Assembly (NCBI RefSeq): GCF_030397665.1
Contig: NZ_JAPUBT010000018.1
Coordinates: forward strand, 1-47,320
DNA: 47,320 bases
Origin: Janthinobacterium sp. SUN073
GTDB taxonomy: Bacteria; Pseudomonadota; Gammaproteobacteria; Burkholderiales; Burkholderiaceae_D
Direction: 5' to 3'
In this document: positions 29,478 through 38,689 of the stretch, piece after piece
Layout of the letters: each line of letters opens with the position of its first letter
Numbering within the stretch: the stretch's first letter is position 1
Translations under genes and position numbers: made by a program
Notes under the pieces: generated by a model
Told to the model about the DNA's origin: nothing
The model's database searches: none
What the model saw: the letters and a program-made list of their open reading frames with translations, nothing else

Positions 29478-30896
29478 TCAGCAGGAGAGCCAGCGCAGGT
29501 TCACGCGAGGACGTTCCAGCAGGCTCAGGCAATGGCAATCGAGGCCAATACCCGCCGCATACAGCAATTGTTGCGCCGCACAGACAAGTGGCAGGCGTTC
29601 GCGCTCCCAGGCGGGCACGTCAAACGCCTGATAATGGTATTTCAAGCTCTTGGTGGGACGGTTCAGGGCCAGTTTCAGGCGTTCGCCGCCCTGGCGGAAG
29701 TCGATCGTCAAGGTTTGAGCTTGCAACCAGGCAATATCGATACCCTGGCCGCCCTCTTCCACCGCATCGAAATGCAGCACGCCGCCATACGCGGGAAAGG
29801 CCAGGCTCGCTTCGCCTTGCCACACAAATTGCTGGCCAGCCTTTTCCAGGCCCGGAATGCCCGCGTCGTCACGCTCGCGCATGCCCGCCAGGTCATTGAG
29901 CTTCGGCGTCAGATATAAACGGTCGCGGTGGCGCCGCACATGGCATTCGGGATGCGTGACCAGCAGTTGCGCATCGGGCCGCGCTTCGAGCAATTGCGCC
30001 AGCATTTCCACCAGCCACGCCGTCGATGGCATGCGCAAGCCGCGCGTGCCGAACCAGTGGCGCAGCAGGTTGTAGCAGCGGTCCGCGCTCAGTTCACGCA
30101 GCTTGCTCAATGCGATGCAGTCGCCTTCGAGGCAAGCAGCCAGATCCTGCGTCGCCAGTTCCGTCAGCAGGCGCTGCGCCGATTGCGCGTGCTGGGCGCT
30201 GCGGGCGAAGCGCTCCTGGAAGCCGGGAAACGCCTGCGCCAGCACGGGCATCACTTGGTGCCGCAGAGCATTGCGGGCAAAGCGGGGATCGTCGTTCGAC
30301 TCGTCGTGGATGTGTGCGATCGCATGCTGCGCCACATATGCTTCGAGCTGTTTGCGCGACACCGACAGCAGCGGGCGCGCCATCACCAGCTCCGGGTTGC
30401 CCAGCAGCTCGGGCGCGCTGTTGGCGCCATCCATGCCGGACAGGCCCGCCGTGCCGGAGCCGCGCAGCAATTGCAGCAGCACCGTCTCGGCCTGGTCATC
30501 CTGGTGGTGGGCTGTGAGCAGCAGGCGCACGCCGTACGCCGCGCACAGCTCGCCCAGGGCCGCGTAGCGGCGCTTGCGGGCCGCTTCTTCCGTGCCCGTC
30601 TTCGCATTCTTTTCCAGGGTGACACGGCGCGCCTCGAAGGCGATGCCCAGGCCGGCGCACAATTGTTCGCAATGGGCCAGCCAGGCATCCGCATTCGGGC
30701 TCAGGCCGTGGTGTACGTGAAACGCGTGCAAGGCCATACCGTGCTCCTGCGCCCAGGCATGCGCCAGGTGCAGCAGGGCCGCGGAATCGAGGCCGCCGCT
30801 CAGGGCGATGCCGACGGGACTGCCGGCTGGCGGCACGCAGGCGTCCAGCGCGCGGGCGAAGATGTCGGCGACGGTGGCGGTTTGTTGCTTTTTCAA
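29478..30896 (-). CDS. tilS: tRNA(Ile)-lysidine synthase
   Basis: 472 aa. The PP-loop SGGLDS at 33-38 binds ATP; LTAHHQDDQAETVLLQLLRG and ARPLLSVSRKQLEAYV are TilS signatures; the C-terminal domain (LAGMRERDDAGIPG, YAAGIGLDCH) recognises the tRNA acceptor stem. It converts C34 of the AUA-reading tRNA-Ile to lysidine, an essential step. It stands between accA and lysC as in related betaproteobacteria, but a repeat-rich gap of 159 bases separates it from accA. Confidence 0.95.
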   Translation of the reverse strand: MKKQQTATVADIFARALDACVPPAGSPVGIALSGGLDSAALLHLAHAWAQEHGMALHAFHVHHGLSPNADAWLAHCEQLCAGLGIAFEARRVTLEKNAKTGTEEAARKRRYAALGELCAAYGVRLLLTAHHQDDQAETVLLQLLRGSGTAGLSGMDGANSAPELLGNPELVMARPLLSVSRKQLEAYVAQHAIAHIHDESNDDPRFARNALRHQVMPVLAQAFPGFQERFARSAQHAQSAQRLLTELATQDLAACLEGDCIALSKLRELSADRCYNLLRHWFGTRGLRMPSTAWLVEMLAQLLEARPDAQLLVTHPECHVRRHRDRLYLTPKLNDLAGMRERDDAGIPGLEKAGQQFVWQGEASLAFPAYGGVLHFDAVEEGGQGIDIAWLQAQTLTIDFRQGGERLKLALNRPTKSLKYHYQAFDVPAWERERLPLVCAAQQLLYAAGIGLDCHCLSLLERPRVNLRWLSC

Positions 30897-30919
30897 TGTG
30901 GACTCCGGGAATGCAAAGA

Positions 30920-30962
30920 GGGACAGGCGGTAGCCGAATGTGTTCGGCTACCTGCCTGTCCC
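30920..30962. repeat. long imperfect palindrome between accA and tilS
   Basis: Arms of 19 bases beginning GGGACAGGCGGTAGCCGAA and the complement with one extra T, around a TGTG loop. REP-like; no T tract. Confidence 0.75.
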
Positions 30963-30979
30963 TGGTGTTTGATGCTTGC

Positions 30980-31051
30980 TTTAACCCAAGACCTTAACTG
31001 CCGGGGTCAGACCCTAAGGGTCTGACCCCAGACTCTGCCGTTGGGTTTAAA
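30980..31051. repeat. nested palindromic intergenic element, copy 1
   Basis: Outer arms TTTAACCCAA and TTGGGTTTAA enclose an inner perfect palindrome with half GGGGTCAGACCCT around a single A. A second copy with the same layout is at 42541-42610. Confidence 0.8.
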
Positions 31052-31055
31052 TAAA

Positions 31056-32030
31056 TTACTCGCTCGGCGTGGTTTCCTTGAACTTGCCGTAGCTCAGCAG
31101 TTTTTCATGGCGCGCGGCCAGCAGGTCCTTGGTTTTCATGCCGTGGAACTGGCGCAGGGTATCGGCCAGTGCGCGTTTCAGCAAGGTGGCCATCTGTTTC
31201 GGATCGCGGTGGGCGCCGCCCAGCGGTTCGTTGATGATCTTGTCGATCAGGCCCATGGCTTTCAGGCGGTGCGCCGTCAAGCCCAGCGCTTCGGCCGCGT
31301 CGGAAGCGCGCTCGGCGCTCTTCCACAGGATCGAGGCGCAGCCTTCCGGCGAGATCACGGCGTAGGTCGAGTATTGCAGCATCAGCACGGCATCGCCCAC
31401 GGCAATCGCCAGCGCGCCGCCGGAACCGCCTTCACCGATGATGGTGGCGATCAGCGGCACCTTGAGTTCCGCCATCACGTACAGGTTGTGGCCGATCGCT
31501 TCCGACTGGCCGCGCTCTTCCGCGTCGATGCCGGGGAAGGCGCCTGGCGTGTCGACGAAGGTGAAGATGGGCAAGTTGAACTTTTCAGCCACTTTCATCA
31601 GGCGCATGGCCTTGCGGTAGCCTTCCGGCTTCGGCATGCCGAAATTGCGCAGGGCGCGCTCTTTCGTGTCGCGGCCCTTCTGGTGGCCGATGACCATGCA
31701 CGGCTGGCCGTTGAAGCGGGCCAGGCCGCCGACGACGGACAGATCGTCCGCGTAGCTGCGGTCGCCATGCAATTCGTGGAAATCGGTAAAGATTTCATTC
31801 ACGTAATCCATGGTGTAGGGGCGCTGCGGGTGGCGCGCGATCTGCGCCACTTGCCACGGCGTCAGCTTGGCGTAGATATCCTTGGTCAGCTGCTGGCTCT
31901 TCTTGGCCAGGCGGTCGATCTCTTCCGAGATGTCGACGGCCGAATCGTCTTGCACGAAGCGCAACTCTTCGATCTTGGAATCGAGTTCCGCGATCGGCTG
32001 TTCAAAATTGAGGAAAGTCGTTTTAGTCAT
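31056..32030 (-). CDS. accA: acetyl-CoA carboxylase carboxyltransferase subunit alpha
   Basis: 324 aa from ATG 32030 (MTKTTFLNFEQPIAELDSKI), with GGAGG upstream. GDRSYADDLSVVGGLARFNG, FVDTPGAFPGIDAEERGQSE and GEGGSGGALAIAVGD are carboxyltransferase signatures. With AccD it moves the carboxyl group from biotin to acetyl-CoA, the first step of fatty acid synthesis. Normal length for the family. Confidence 0.96.
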   Translation of the reverse strand: MTKTTFLNFEQPIAELDSKIEELRFVQDDSAVDISEEIDRLAKKSQQLTKDIYAKLTPWQVAQIARHPQRPYTMDYVNEIFTDFHELHGDRSYADDLSVVGGLARFNGQPCMVIGHQKGRDTKERALRNFGMPKPEGYRKAMRLMKVAEKFNLPIFTFVDTPGAFPGIDAEERGQSEAIGHNLYVMAELKVPLIATIIGEGGSGGALAIAVGDAVLMLQYSTYAVISPEGCASILWKSAERASDAAEALGLTAHRLKAMGLIDKIINEPLGGAHRDPKQMATLLKRALADTLRQFHGMKTKDLLAARHEKLLSYGKFKETTPSE

Positions 32031-32084
32031 TGTACCTCCAGGTTTTACCGGCCACGGCGCCAGGGCGCGCGGCGTCATCTATGT

Positions 32085-32807
32085 TTATTTTACCGTACCG
32101 GCTGCTGCGCCGGGGGCTGCATCGGGTGCGGCAGGGGCGGCTGCAGGGTCGAGACTGCGCCACAAATACCACGTCGCCACGGTGCGCCACGGTTCCCAAT
32201 TGGCGGAAACTTCGCGCGCATCGCTGCGGGAAACTGGTTCGCCGGAGAAATAATTGACGCTGATGCCCTGGATTAAACCGGGGTCGTCGAGCGGCAAGAC
32301 ATTCGGCCGTAACAGATTAAATATCAAAAACATCTCGGCTGTCCAGCGGCCGATGCCGCGGATCTGCACCAGTTCGGCGATGACGGCTTCGTCATCCATC
32401 TGGTCCCACTGGCTGGCGTGCACGCGCTTGGCCTTGAAATGGTCGGCCAGGTCGAGGATGTATTCGGTCTTGCGTTTGGACAAGCCGCAGGCGGACAGTT
32501 GCTCGGCGCCCGCCTTCAGCACTTGCGAGGGCGTGCATTTCGGGCAAGCGGCCAGCAGCTTTTTCCAGGCGGCATCCGCCGCCTTGGGCGTGATCTGCTG
32601 CCCCACCAGCGAACGGGCCAGGGTGGTAAACGGGTCGCTATGGCCGACCAGGTGCAGGTCGCCAAATTGCGGGATGAGCTTTTTCATGATGCGGTCGCGC
32701 TTCATCAGCTCGATCTTCGCCTCTTCCCAGTAGTGCGGCACCTGGATCACTTGCGCCAAGTCCGTCACCTTGGGGGCTTCCCCGTTTTCCCTGGACGTTG
32801 GCATCAT
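32085..32807 (-). CDS. DNA-3-methyladenine glycosylase II (AlkA-like, HhH-GPD)
   Basis: 240 aa. Helix-hairpin-helix and catalytic loop are seen in IRGIGRWTAEMFLIFNLLRP followed by LPLDDPGL, with the active-site Asp; VGQQITPKAADAAWKKL is the family's earlier motif. It removes alkylated bases. It lacks the extra N-terminal domain of E. coli AlkA, so it is the short form common in betaproteobacteria. The ATGATG start overlaps the cysS stop. The C-terminus is an Ala/Pro-rich tail. Confidence 0.9.
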   Translation of the reverse strand: MMPTSRENGEAPKVTDLAQVIQVPHYWEEAKIELMKRDRIMKKLIPQFGDLHLVGHSDPFTTLARSLVGQQITPKAADAAWKKLLAACPKCTPSQVLKAGAEQLSACGLSKRKTEYILDLADHFKAKRVHASQWDQMDDEAVIAELVQIRGIGRWTAEMFLIFNLLRPNVLPLDDPGLIQGISVNYFSGEPVSRSDAREVSANWEPWRTVATWYLWRSLDPAAAPAAPDAAPGAAAGTVK

Positions 32808-34201
32808 GCGCGGCGCCAGTTGGTCGAGCCGTCAGGCTTGTCTTCAAGAATGATGCCCGCCGCCAACAGTTCGGCGCGGATCTTGTCGGACTGCGCAAAG
32901 TCGCGCGCTTTTTTCGCCGCGCTGCGCGCCGCGATGGCCGCTTCGATGCCAGCGGCTTCATCGACGCCACCGGCGGCGGCGCCGACGGTCGCCTGCAGGA
33001 ATTGCTGCGGCGTGCGTTCCAGCAAGCCGAATACGCCCGCCAGGCCCTTCAATTGACGCGCCAGGGCCGGCGATTTGCTCTTGTTGACTTCCGTCGCCAG
33101 GTCGAACAGGGCGGCCACGGCCAGCGGCGTGTTGAAATCGTCATCCATGGCGTCGCGCACGCGCACGGCATGCGCCTCGCTCCAGTCGATGGCACCCTCT
33201 TCCACCACCACGTCGGCCAGCGCCGTGTACAGGCGCGTCAGGGACAGGCGCGCATCATCGAGGTGCACGTCCGAGTAATTCAACGGGCTGCGGTAGTGCG
33301 CGCGCAGGATGAAGAAGCGGATCACTTCGGCATCGAACTTTTGCAGCACTTCACGGATCGTGAAGAAATTCCCGAGCGACTTGGACATTTTTTCATTGTC
33401 CAGGCGTACGAAACCGTTATGTATCCAGTAATTCACGCTGGTATGGCCGAACGCGCCTTCGGATTGGGCGATCTCGTTTTCGTGGTGCGGGAATTGCAAG
33501 TCCGCGCCGCCGCCATGGATGTCGAACTGTTCACCGAGCAAGGCGCAGGACATGGCCGAGCACTCGATATGCCAGCCCGGGCGACCCTTGCCCCACTTCG
33601 AATCCCATTTGACTTCTTCCGGCTCGGACTCTTTCGACGACTTCCACAGCACGAAGTCGAGCGGATCGCGCTTGCCCGTATTCACGTCGACTCTTTCGCC
33701 CGCGCGCAGGTCGTCGAGCGACTTGCCCGACAGCTTGCCGTAGTGGGGGAAGTTGCGCACAGCGTAATTGACATCGCCGTCAAGACCCTGGTAAGCCAGG
33801 TCCTTCGCTTCCAGCTGTTCGATCAGGCGCAGCATCTGCGGCACGTACTCGGTGGCGCGCGGCGTGTGGTCGGGCGTCAAAATGCCCAGCGCGGCCGTGT
33901 CTTCATCCATGTAGCGGGTGAAACGCGTCGTCAGCTGGGAAATCGTCTCGCCGTTTTCCACGGCGCGGCGGATGATCTTGTCGTCGATGTCCGTAATGTT
34001 GCGCACGTAGGTGACGTCGAAACCGGAGGCTTTCAGCCAGCGGTAGATGACGTCGAACGCCATCATCATGCGCGCATGGCCGATATGGCAATAATCGTAG
34101 ATGGTCATGCCGCAGACGTACATGCGTACCTTGCCAGCTTCCATCGGGACGAATACCTGCTTCTCGCGAGCCAGGGTGTTGTAAATCTTTAGATTGCTCA
34201 T
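32804..34201 (-). CDS. cysS: cysteinyl-tRNA synthetase
   Basis: 465 aa from ATG 34201 (MSNLKIYNTLAREKQVFVPM). HIGH at 39-42 after YVCGMTIYDYC, whose Cys30 is a zinc ligand; FPHHENEIAQSE and KMSKSLGN complete the class I site. It charges tRNA-Cys. Normal length. Translation of the glycosylase gene is coupled at its end. Confidence 0.96.
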   Translation of the reverse strand: MSNLKIYNTLAREKQVFVPMEAGKVRMYVCGMTIYDYCHIGHARMMMAFDVIYRWLKASGFDVTYVRNITDIDDKIIRRAVENGETISQLTTRFTRYMDEDTAALGILTPDHTPRATEYVPQMLRLIEQLEAKDLAYQGLDGDVNYAVRNFPHYGKLSGKSLDDLRAGERVDVNTGKRDPLDFVLWKSSKESEPEEVKWDSKWGKGRPGWHIECSAMSCALLGEQFDIHGGGADLQFPHHENEIAQSEGAFGHTSVNYWIHNGFVRLDNEKMSKSLGNFFTIREVLQKFDAEVIRFFILRAHYRSPLNYSDVHLDDARLSLTRLYTALADVVVEEGAIDWSEAHAVRVRDAMDDDFNTPLAVAALFDLATEVNKSKSPALARQLKGLAGVFGLLERTPQQFLQATVGAAAGGVDEAAGIEAAIAARSAAKKARDFAQSDKIRAELLAAGIILEDKPDGSTNWRRA

Positions 34202-34479
34202 CGTACTTTGCAAGTGGAGCGGCCACCAGCCTGGCAAAACGACAGACAGGCGCGGACACCGGGGGTGCCGCGCCACTGAACTGCCGTGTGCGCCAAGACT
34301 GGTCGAGCCGCTATAGTGTTGTTCTTGTTTGTTAGAATTAGGGCGTTAGCGGTCAAGTATAACATTGATAAAAACCATACTGGCCCGATATGGATCAGGT
34401 TTTTACGCTGCTCAAGCAAATTTTCATTTCTTTACAATTAAAGCAAGTTTAGAGAAAAACAACGATCAAGGACACCTTC
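34202..34479. other. divergent intergenic region cysS / ppiA
   Basis: 278 bases, AT-rich between about 34310 and 34460. It must hold both promoters. On the minus strand TTGACC near 34355 could be a cysS -35; on the plus strand TACAAT near 34431 could be a ppiA -10, each without a good partner. No hairpin or repeat seen. Confidence 0.4.
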
Positions 34480-35118
34480 ATGCAAGAAATTAAATCGAAA
34501 CGCCTGTCTTTCCTGGCGCGCTTTTGCACCCTGTTTGCCAGCCTCACCCTGGGCAGCGCCGTCGTGGCAGCCGCCCCCGCAACCCCTTCGGCCACCCTAG
34601 ACCCCACGCCGCACGTGGCCCTGAAAACCAGCATGGGCGAGATCGTGCTGGAACTGGACCAGGAAAAAGCGCCGCAAAGCGTGGCCAATTTCTTGCAATA
34701 TGTCAAAAGCGGTTACTACAAAGGCACCGTATTTCACCGCGTCATCGACGGCTTCATGATACAGGGCGGCGGCTTCGACAAGAACATGAAGCAGAAAGCC
34801 ACCAAGGCGCCGATCAAGAATGAAGCGCAAAACGGCTTGCAGAACGTCACCTACAGCATCGCCATGGCGCGCACGGGCGACCCGCATTCGGCCACCTCGC
34901 AGTTCTTCATCAATGTGAACAATAACGGCGCGCTCGACTACCCTGGCCGCGACGGCTTCGGCTACACGGTGTTCGGCAAAGTCGTCAGCGGCATGGACGT
35001 GGTCGACAAGATCAAGGCCGTGCCCGTGGCCGACAAGGGACCGCACCAGAACGTGCCCGTCACCCCCGTGGTGATCGAATCGGTGACTTTACTCAAATCG
35101 GCGCCCGCAAAACTGTAA
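34480..35118 (+). CDS. ppiA: periplasmic peptidyl-prolyl cis-trans isomerase, cyclophilin type
   Basis: 212 aa. N-terminal basic region and hydrophobic stretch (FLARFCTLFASLTLGSAVVA then AAP) form a Sec signal. The cyclophilin core follows with FHRVIDGFMIQGGGF and SATSQFFINVNNN, holding the catalytic Arg and Phe residues. It helps proline isomerisation of exported proteins. The cytoplasmic paralogue ppiB is 72 bases downstream, so the pair arose by duplication with a signal added or lost. Confidence 0.93.
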   Translation: MQEIKSKRLSFLARFCTLFASLTLGSAVVAAAPATPSATLDPTPHVALKTSMGEIVLELDQEKAPQSVANFLQYVKSGYYKGTVFHRVIDGFMIQGGGFDKNMKQKATKAPIKNEAQNGLQNVTYSIAMARTGDPHSATSQFFINVNNNGALDYPGRDGFGYTVFGKVVSGMDVVDKIKAVPVADKGPHQNVPVTPVVIESVTLLKSAPAKL

Positions 35119-35189
35119 AATAGCGTTTTTGCGGCCCTGAACCACGGGGGCCGTCGAATCATTCTTCATCTAATTTATTAAGGATCATC

Positions 35190-35681
35190 ATGACCTCCGT
35201 CATCATCACCACCAATCTGGGCAAGATCACCGCTGAACTGGACGCCGAAAAAGCACCGAAAACGGTTGCCAACTTCCTGGCCTACATGCAGGCCGGTCAC
35301 TATGACAACACGATTTTCCACCGCGTCATCGACGGCTTCATGATCCAGGGCGGCGGTTTCGAGCCAGGCATGAAACAGAAGCCTGCCGACACCACCGTGG
35401 AAAACGAAGCCAAGAACGGCTTGAAAAACGATACCTACACCCTGGCCATGGCCCGCACGTCGGACCCGCACTCGGCATCGGCCCAGTTCTTCATCAACAT
35501 CAAGAACAACAGCTTCCTCGACTACCCAGGCCAGGACGGCTGGGGCTACGCCGTGTTCGGTAAAGTCACCGAAGGCAAGGAAGTCGTCGACGCCATCCGC
35601 GCCGTGAAAACCTCGCGCACCGGTATGTTCGCCGATGTGCCAGTGACGGACGTCATCATCGAGAAGGTAGAAGCCGCGTAA
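35190..35681 (+). CDS. ppiB: cytoplasmic peptidyl-prolyl cis-trans isomerase B
   Basis: 163 aa, without signal peptide. FHRVIDGFMIQGGGFEPGMK and SASAQFFINIKNN are the cyclophilin signature. Normal length. Preceded by AAGGATC. Lies in the same direction between ppiA and lpxH, probably cotranscribed. Confidence 0.95.
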   Translation: MTSVIITTNLGKITAELDAEKAPKTVANFLAYMQAGHYDNTIFHRVIDGFMIQGGGFEPGMKQKPADTTVENEAKNGLKNDTYTLAMARTSDPHSASAQFFINIKNNSFLDYPGQDGWGYAVFGKVTEGKEVVDAIRAVKTSRTGMFADVPVTDVIIEKVEAA

Positions 35682-35761
35682 TCAGGCTTCAGCATCATGA
35701 ATAACAGGCATTGCAGCGTTTTCGCCTCTCCATGCACATCACTTTTTGGGAGCGTTGAACG

Positions 35762-36523
35762 ATGACAATGCCTGCCGCACTCTTTATTTCCGACCTGCAT
35801 CTGCAGAGCTCGCACCCGCGCACCAGCGCGGCGTTTCTTTCTTTCCTGGAACATCATGCGCAGTACGCGCAAGCGCTGTATCTATTAGGCGACCTGTTCG
35901 AATACTGGGCCGGCGACGATGACCTGGAAGACCCGTTCAATGCGCGCATGACGGCTGCCATCCGCGCCGTCAGCGATGCTGGCGTGCACGTCTACTGGAT
36001 CGCCGGCAACCGCGACTTTCTTGTTGGCTCCGGCTTTGCCGCCGCTGCCGGCGCTACCCTGCTCAGCGAACCGCATGTGGCCACCATTGCCGGCCGGCGC
36101 ATCGTCTTGCTGCATGGCGACGCCGAATGCACGAAAGACGTGCAATACATGGAATTCCGCGCCATGGTGCGCCAACCCGCGTGGCAAAAACAGTTCCTCT
36201 CCATGCCGCTGGCGCAGCGCAAGGCCATCATCGATGGTTTGCGCCAAAGCAGCCGCGCGCACAATGGCGAAAAATCCATGGACATCATGGATGTCACCCC
36301 CGATGCGGTGGCGCAAGTGTTTGCCGAACATGCGAGTACCATCATGATCCACGGCCATACGCACCGCCCTGCCGTGCATAAAGTTGACGAAACCTTGCGC
36401 TATGTCCTGCCCGACTGGGAATGCGACGTAACGGCGCCTGAACAAGCACGCGGCGGCTGGATCGCCATCGATGCGCGCGGCAACATCACGCGCCACGACC
36501 TGAGCGGCGACGTCATCGACTAG
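35762..36523 (+). CDS. lpxH: UDP-2,3-diacylglucosamine pyrophosphatase
   Basis: 253 aa. Metallophosphoesterase motifs FISDLHL, GDLFEYW, GNRDF, LHGD and HGHTHRP supply the metal ligands. It cleaves UDP-diacylglucosamine to lipid X in lipid A synthesis, at the inner membrane face. GGGAG precedes the ATG. Following ppiB is a conserved order in many beta- and gammaproteobacteria. Confidence 0.95.
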   Translation: MTMPAALFISDLHLQSSHPRTSAAFLSFLEHHAQYAQALYLLGDLFEYWAGDDDLEDPFNARMTAAIRAVSDAGVHVYWIAGNRDFLVGSGFAAAAGATLLSEPHVATIAGRRIVLLHGDAECTKDVQYMEFRAMVRQPAWQKQFLSMPLAQRKAIIDGLRQSSRAHNGEKSMDIMDVTPDAVAQVFAEHASTIMIHGHTHRPAVHKVDETLRYVLPDWECDVTAPEQARGGWIAIDARGNITRHDLSGDVID

Positions 36524-36592
36524 GCTTGCGCCGACCGCCGCACGGGCGTTTGTCCGATAGCCGCGCCCGCCTGGCCTTGCTGTAATGGCGCC

Positions 36593-37309
36593 ATGCACAC
36601 TGTTTACATCGGCACGGCCGGCTGGAGCCTTTCCAGCGCCGCCGCCAGCCACTTCCCCCTCGATGGCAGCCATCTGCAGCGCTATGCCCGCGTCTTGCCC
36701 TGCGTGGAAATCAACAGCTCCTTCTACCGCCCACACCAACCCGCCACGTATGCGCGCTGGGCCGCCAGCGTACCCGAGCACTTCCGCTTCAGCGTGAAAA
36801 TGCCACGCAGCATCACGCACGAACGGCGCTTGCGCGACTGTGCGGCCGAACTGGAGCGCTTTGCGGGAGAAGTCATGCAAGTGGGGAATAAACTGGGCTG
36901 CGTGCTGGTGCAGTTGCCGCCCAGCCTGCATTTCGAGGCGGACGTGGCCGGCGCATTTTTCCATGCGCTGCGCCAGCGCTTCGACGGCATGCTCGCTTGC
37001 GAAGCGCGCCACGCCAGCTGGTTCGAGGCGGACGCGACCGAGCTGTTAACGATGCAAGGCATCACGCGCGTGCGGGCCGATCCGCCCGCCGGTCAGCCGG
37101 GGCCGCATGTGCTGACCACGGATATCGCCTACCTCCGCCTGCACGGCAGCCCGACCATCTATTACTCGGACTACCCGCCCGACTATCTGGCAAGCCTGGC
37201 CACCGCCCTGCGCGCACAGGTGCAGGCCGGCAGCTGGTGCATCTTCGACAATACGGCGGCCGGCGCCGCCCTGTTCAATGCGCTGGACCTGCAGGCGCGG
37301 CTGGCCTGA
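36593..37309 (+). CDS. DUF72 (YecE-like) protein
   Basis: 238 aa. YIGTAGWSL at the start, VEINSSFYRPHQPATYARWA, FRFSVKMPRSITHERRL and AYLRLHGSP are DUF72 signatures; the fold is a TIM barrel of unknown activity. Slightly short but complete. The ribosome site is weak. Confidence 0.9.
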   Translation: MHTVYIGTAGWSLSSAAASHFPLDGSHLQRYARVLPCVEINSSFYRPHQPATYARWAASVPEHFRFSVKMPRSITHERRLRDCAAELERFAGEVMQVGNKLGCVLVQLPPSLHFEADVAGAFFHALRQRFDGMLACEARHASWFEADATELLTMQGITRVRADPPAGQPGPHVLTTDIAYLRLHGSPTIYYSDYPPDYLASLATALRAQVQAGSWCIFDNTAAGAALFNALDLQARLA

Positions 37310-37318
37310 AAATAGGCG

Positions 37319-37346
37319 TTGCATCTTTGAGTCTTAGTGTTATAGT
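37319..37346 (+). promoter_or_regulatory. candidate promoter of GntR-ABC operon
   Basis: -35 TTGCAT (37319-37324), 16-bp spacer, -10 TATAGT (37341-37346). The -10 lies inside the left arm of the inverted repeat at 37341-37370. Confidence 0.55.
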
Positions 37347-37370
37347 TAACCACAACACCATTTAACTATA
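37341..37370. promoter_or_regulatory. putative GntR/YtrA operator
   Basis: Perfect inverted repeat TATAGTTAA / TTAACTATA with a 12-base spacer, just upstream of the operon encoding the regulator. YtrA-type regulators commonly repress their own operon through such a long inverted repeat. Confidence 0.65.
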
Positions 37371-37383
37371 TCAGGGAGCCCCG

Positions 37384-37443
37384 ATGCCTACCGCATTTTT
37401 CACGCGCCGCCCCGCCCCGCCCTTGTCGGAGCGCATTCCATGA
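37384..37443 (+). CDS. 19-aa leader peptide upstream of GntR regulator
   Basis: ATG 37384 behind AGGGAG; the peptide is MPTAFFTRRPAPPLSERIP and its stop overlaps the regulator ATG as ATGA. It has its own good ribosome site while the regulator has none, so it probably delivers ribosomes to the regulator. The RRPAPP stretch could slow ribosomes. Confidence 0.5.
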   Translation: MPTAFFTRRPAPPLSERIP

Positions 37444-37820
37444 GCGCGGCATGGAACGACAATAGCCCCATCTACCGCCAGCTCAAGGCACGGGTGGTGG
37501 GCATGATGCTCGATGGCGTGCTGCAGTCCGGCGACGCCCTGCCGTCGGTGCGCCAGGTGGCGGCCGATTATCAATTGAACCCCATCACGGTGTCGCGCGC
37601 CTATCAGGAACTGGTCGACGATGCCCTGGTGGAAAAACGCAGAGGACTCGGTATGTATGTTCTGGAAGGCGCCCGCGATAAATTGCTGGCCAGCGAACGC
37701 GAGCGCTTCATGCGCGAAGAGTGGCCGGCAATGCTGGAACGCATCACGCAACTGGGCCTGGACCTCGATCAACTACTGCAAGCGAGCCGCGACAGCGGCG
37801 CACCGGGAGAGAGCGCATGA
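37440..37820 (+). CDS. GntR-family regulator, YtrA subfamily
   Basis: 126 aa. Winged helix with SPIYRQLKARVVGMMLDGVL, LPSVRQVAADYQLNPITVSR and AYQELVDDALVEKRRGLGMY. The effector part is only about 50 residues, as in YtrA-type members, which control ABC transporters in the same operon, often in response to cell-envelope stress. The stop overlaps the ATPase start by ATGA. Confidence 0.9.
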   Translation: MSAAWNDNSPIYRQLKARVVGMMLDGVLQSGDALPSVRQVAADYQLNPITVSRAYQELVDDALVEKRRGLGMYVLEGARDKLLASERERFMREEWPAMLERITQLGLDLDQLLQASRDSGAPGESA

Positions 37821-38689
37821 ATGCATTGAACAACGATAGCGTCATCAGCGCACGCGGCTTGCGCAAGCAATATGGCAAGCAGGTGGCCATCGATGGCATC
37901 AGCTTTGATATCGCGCCAGGGCGCATCGTCGGCTTGATCGGGCCTAACGGCTCCGGCAAGACCACCACCCTGAAAGCCATACTGGGCCTGACGGGCTTCG
38001 AGGGCGAGCTGTCCGTGCTGGGGCGCGATCCGCGCCTGCAGCGCGACGCGCTGATGGAGGACGTGTGTTTCATCGCCGATGTGGCCATCCTGCCCGGCTG
38101 GCTGCGCGTGCGCGACGCGATCGACTTTGTCGCCGGCGTGCATCCGCGCTTCGACCGCAGCAAGGCCGAGCGCTACCTGGCCCACACCAGGCTGGCGCCG
38201 AAGATGCGGGTCAAGGCCATGTCGAAAGGCATGATCGTGCAATTGCACCTGGCGCTGGTGATGGCCATCGACGCCAGGCTGCTGGTCCTGGATGAACCCA
38301 CCCTGGGCCTGGACATCCTGTACCGCAAACAGTTTTACCAGAACCTGCTGGAAGACTATTTCGATGAAAACAAGACCATCATCATCACCACGCACCAGAT
38401 CGAAGAAGTCGAGCACATCCTCAGCGACCTGATGTTCATTCGCGACGGCAAGATCGTGCTGGCCTCGTCGATGGAAGAAGTGGGCGAGCGCTACATTGAA
38501 GTGATGGTGGGACCGCAGCACGTGAATCCGGCGCGCGCGCTGCAGCCGATCAGCGAACGCAGCGTATTTGGCAAGTCCGTGATGCTGTTCGATGGCGTCG
38601 CCCGCAGCCAGCTGGCCACCCTGGGAGAATTGCACACGCCGAGCCTGGCTGACCTGTTTGTCGCGACCATGAAAGGATCGTACCCATGA
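37817..38689 (+). CDS. ABC transporter ATP-binding protein
   Basis: 290 aa from ATG 37817 (MNALNNDSVISARGLRKQYG). Walker A GPNGSGKTT, Walker B LLVLDEPTLGLD, H-loop TTHQIEE. The signature motif is MSKGM instead of LSGGQ, as in YtrB/CcmA-like exporters. Works with the membrane protein encoded next; the substrate is unknown. Four-base overlaps on both sides join regulator, ATPase and permease in one operon. Confidence 0.92.
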   Translation: MNALNNDSVISARGLRKQYGKQVAIDGISFDIAPGRIVGLIGPNGSGKTTTLKAILGLTGFEGELSVLGRDPRLQRDALMEDVCFIADVAILPGWLRVRDAIDFVAGVHPRFDRSKAERYLAHTRLAPKMRVKAMSKGMIVQLHLALVMAIDARLLVLDEPTLGLDILYRKQFYQNLLEDYFDENKTIIITTHQIEEVEHILSDLMFIRDGKIVLASSMEEVGERYIEVMVGPQHVNPARALQPISERSVFGKSVMLFDGVARSQLATLGELHTPSLADLFVATMKGSYP

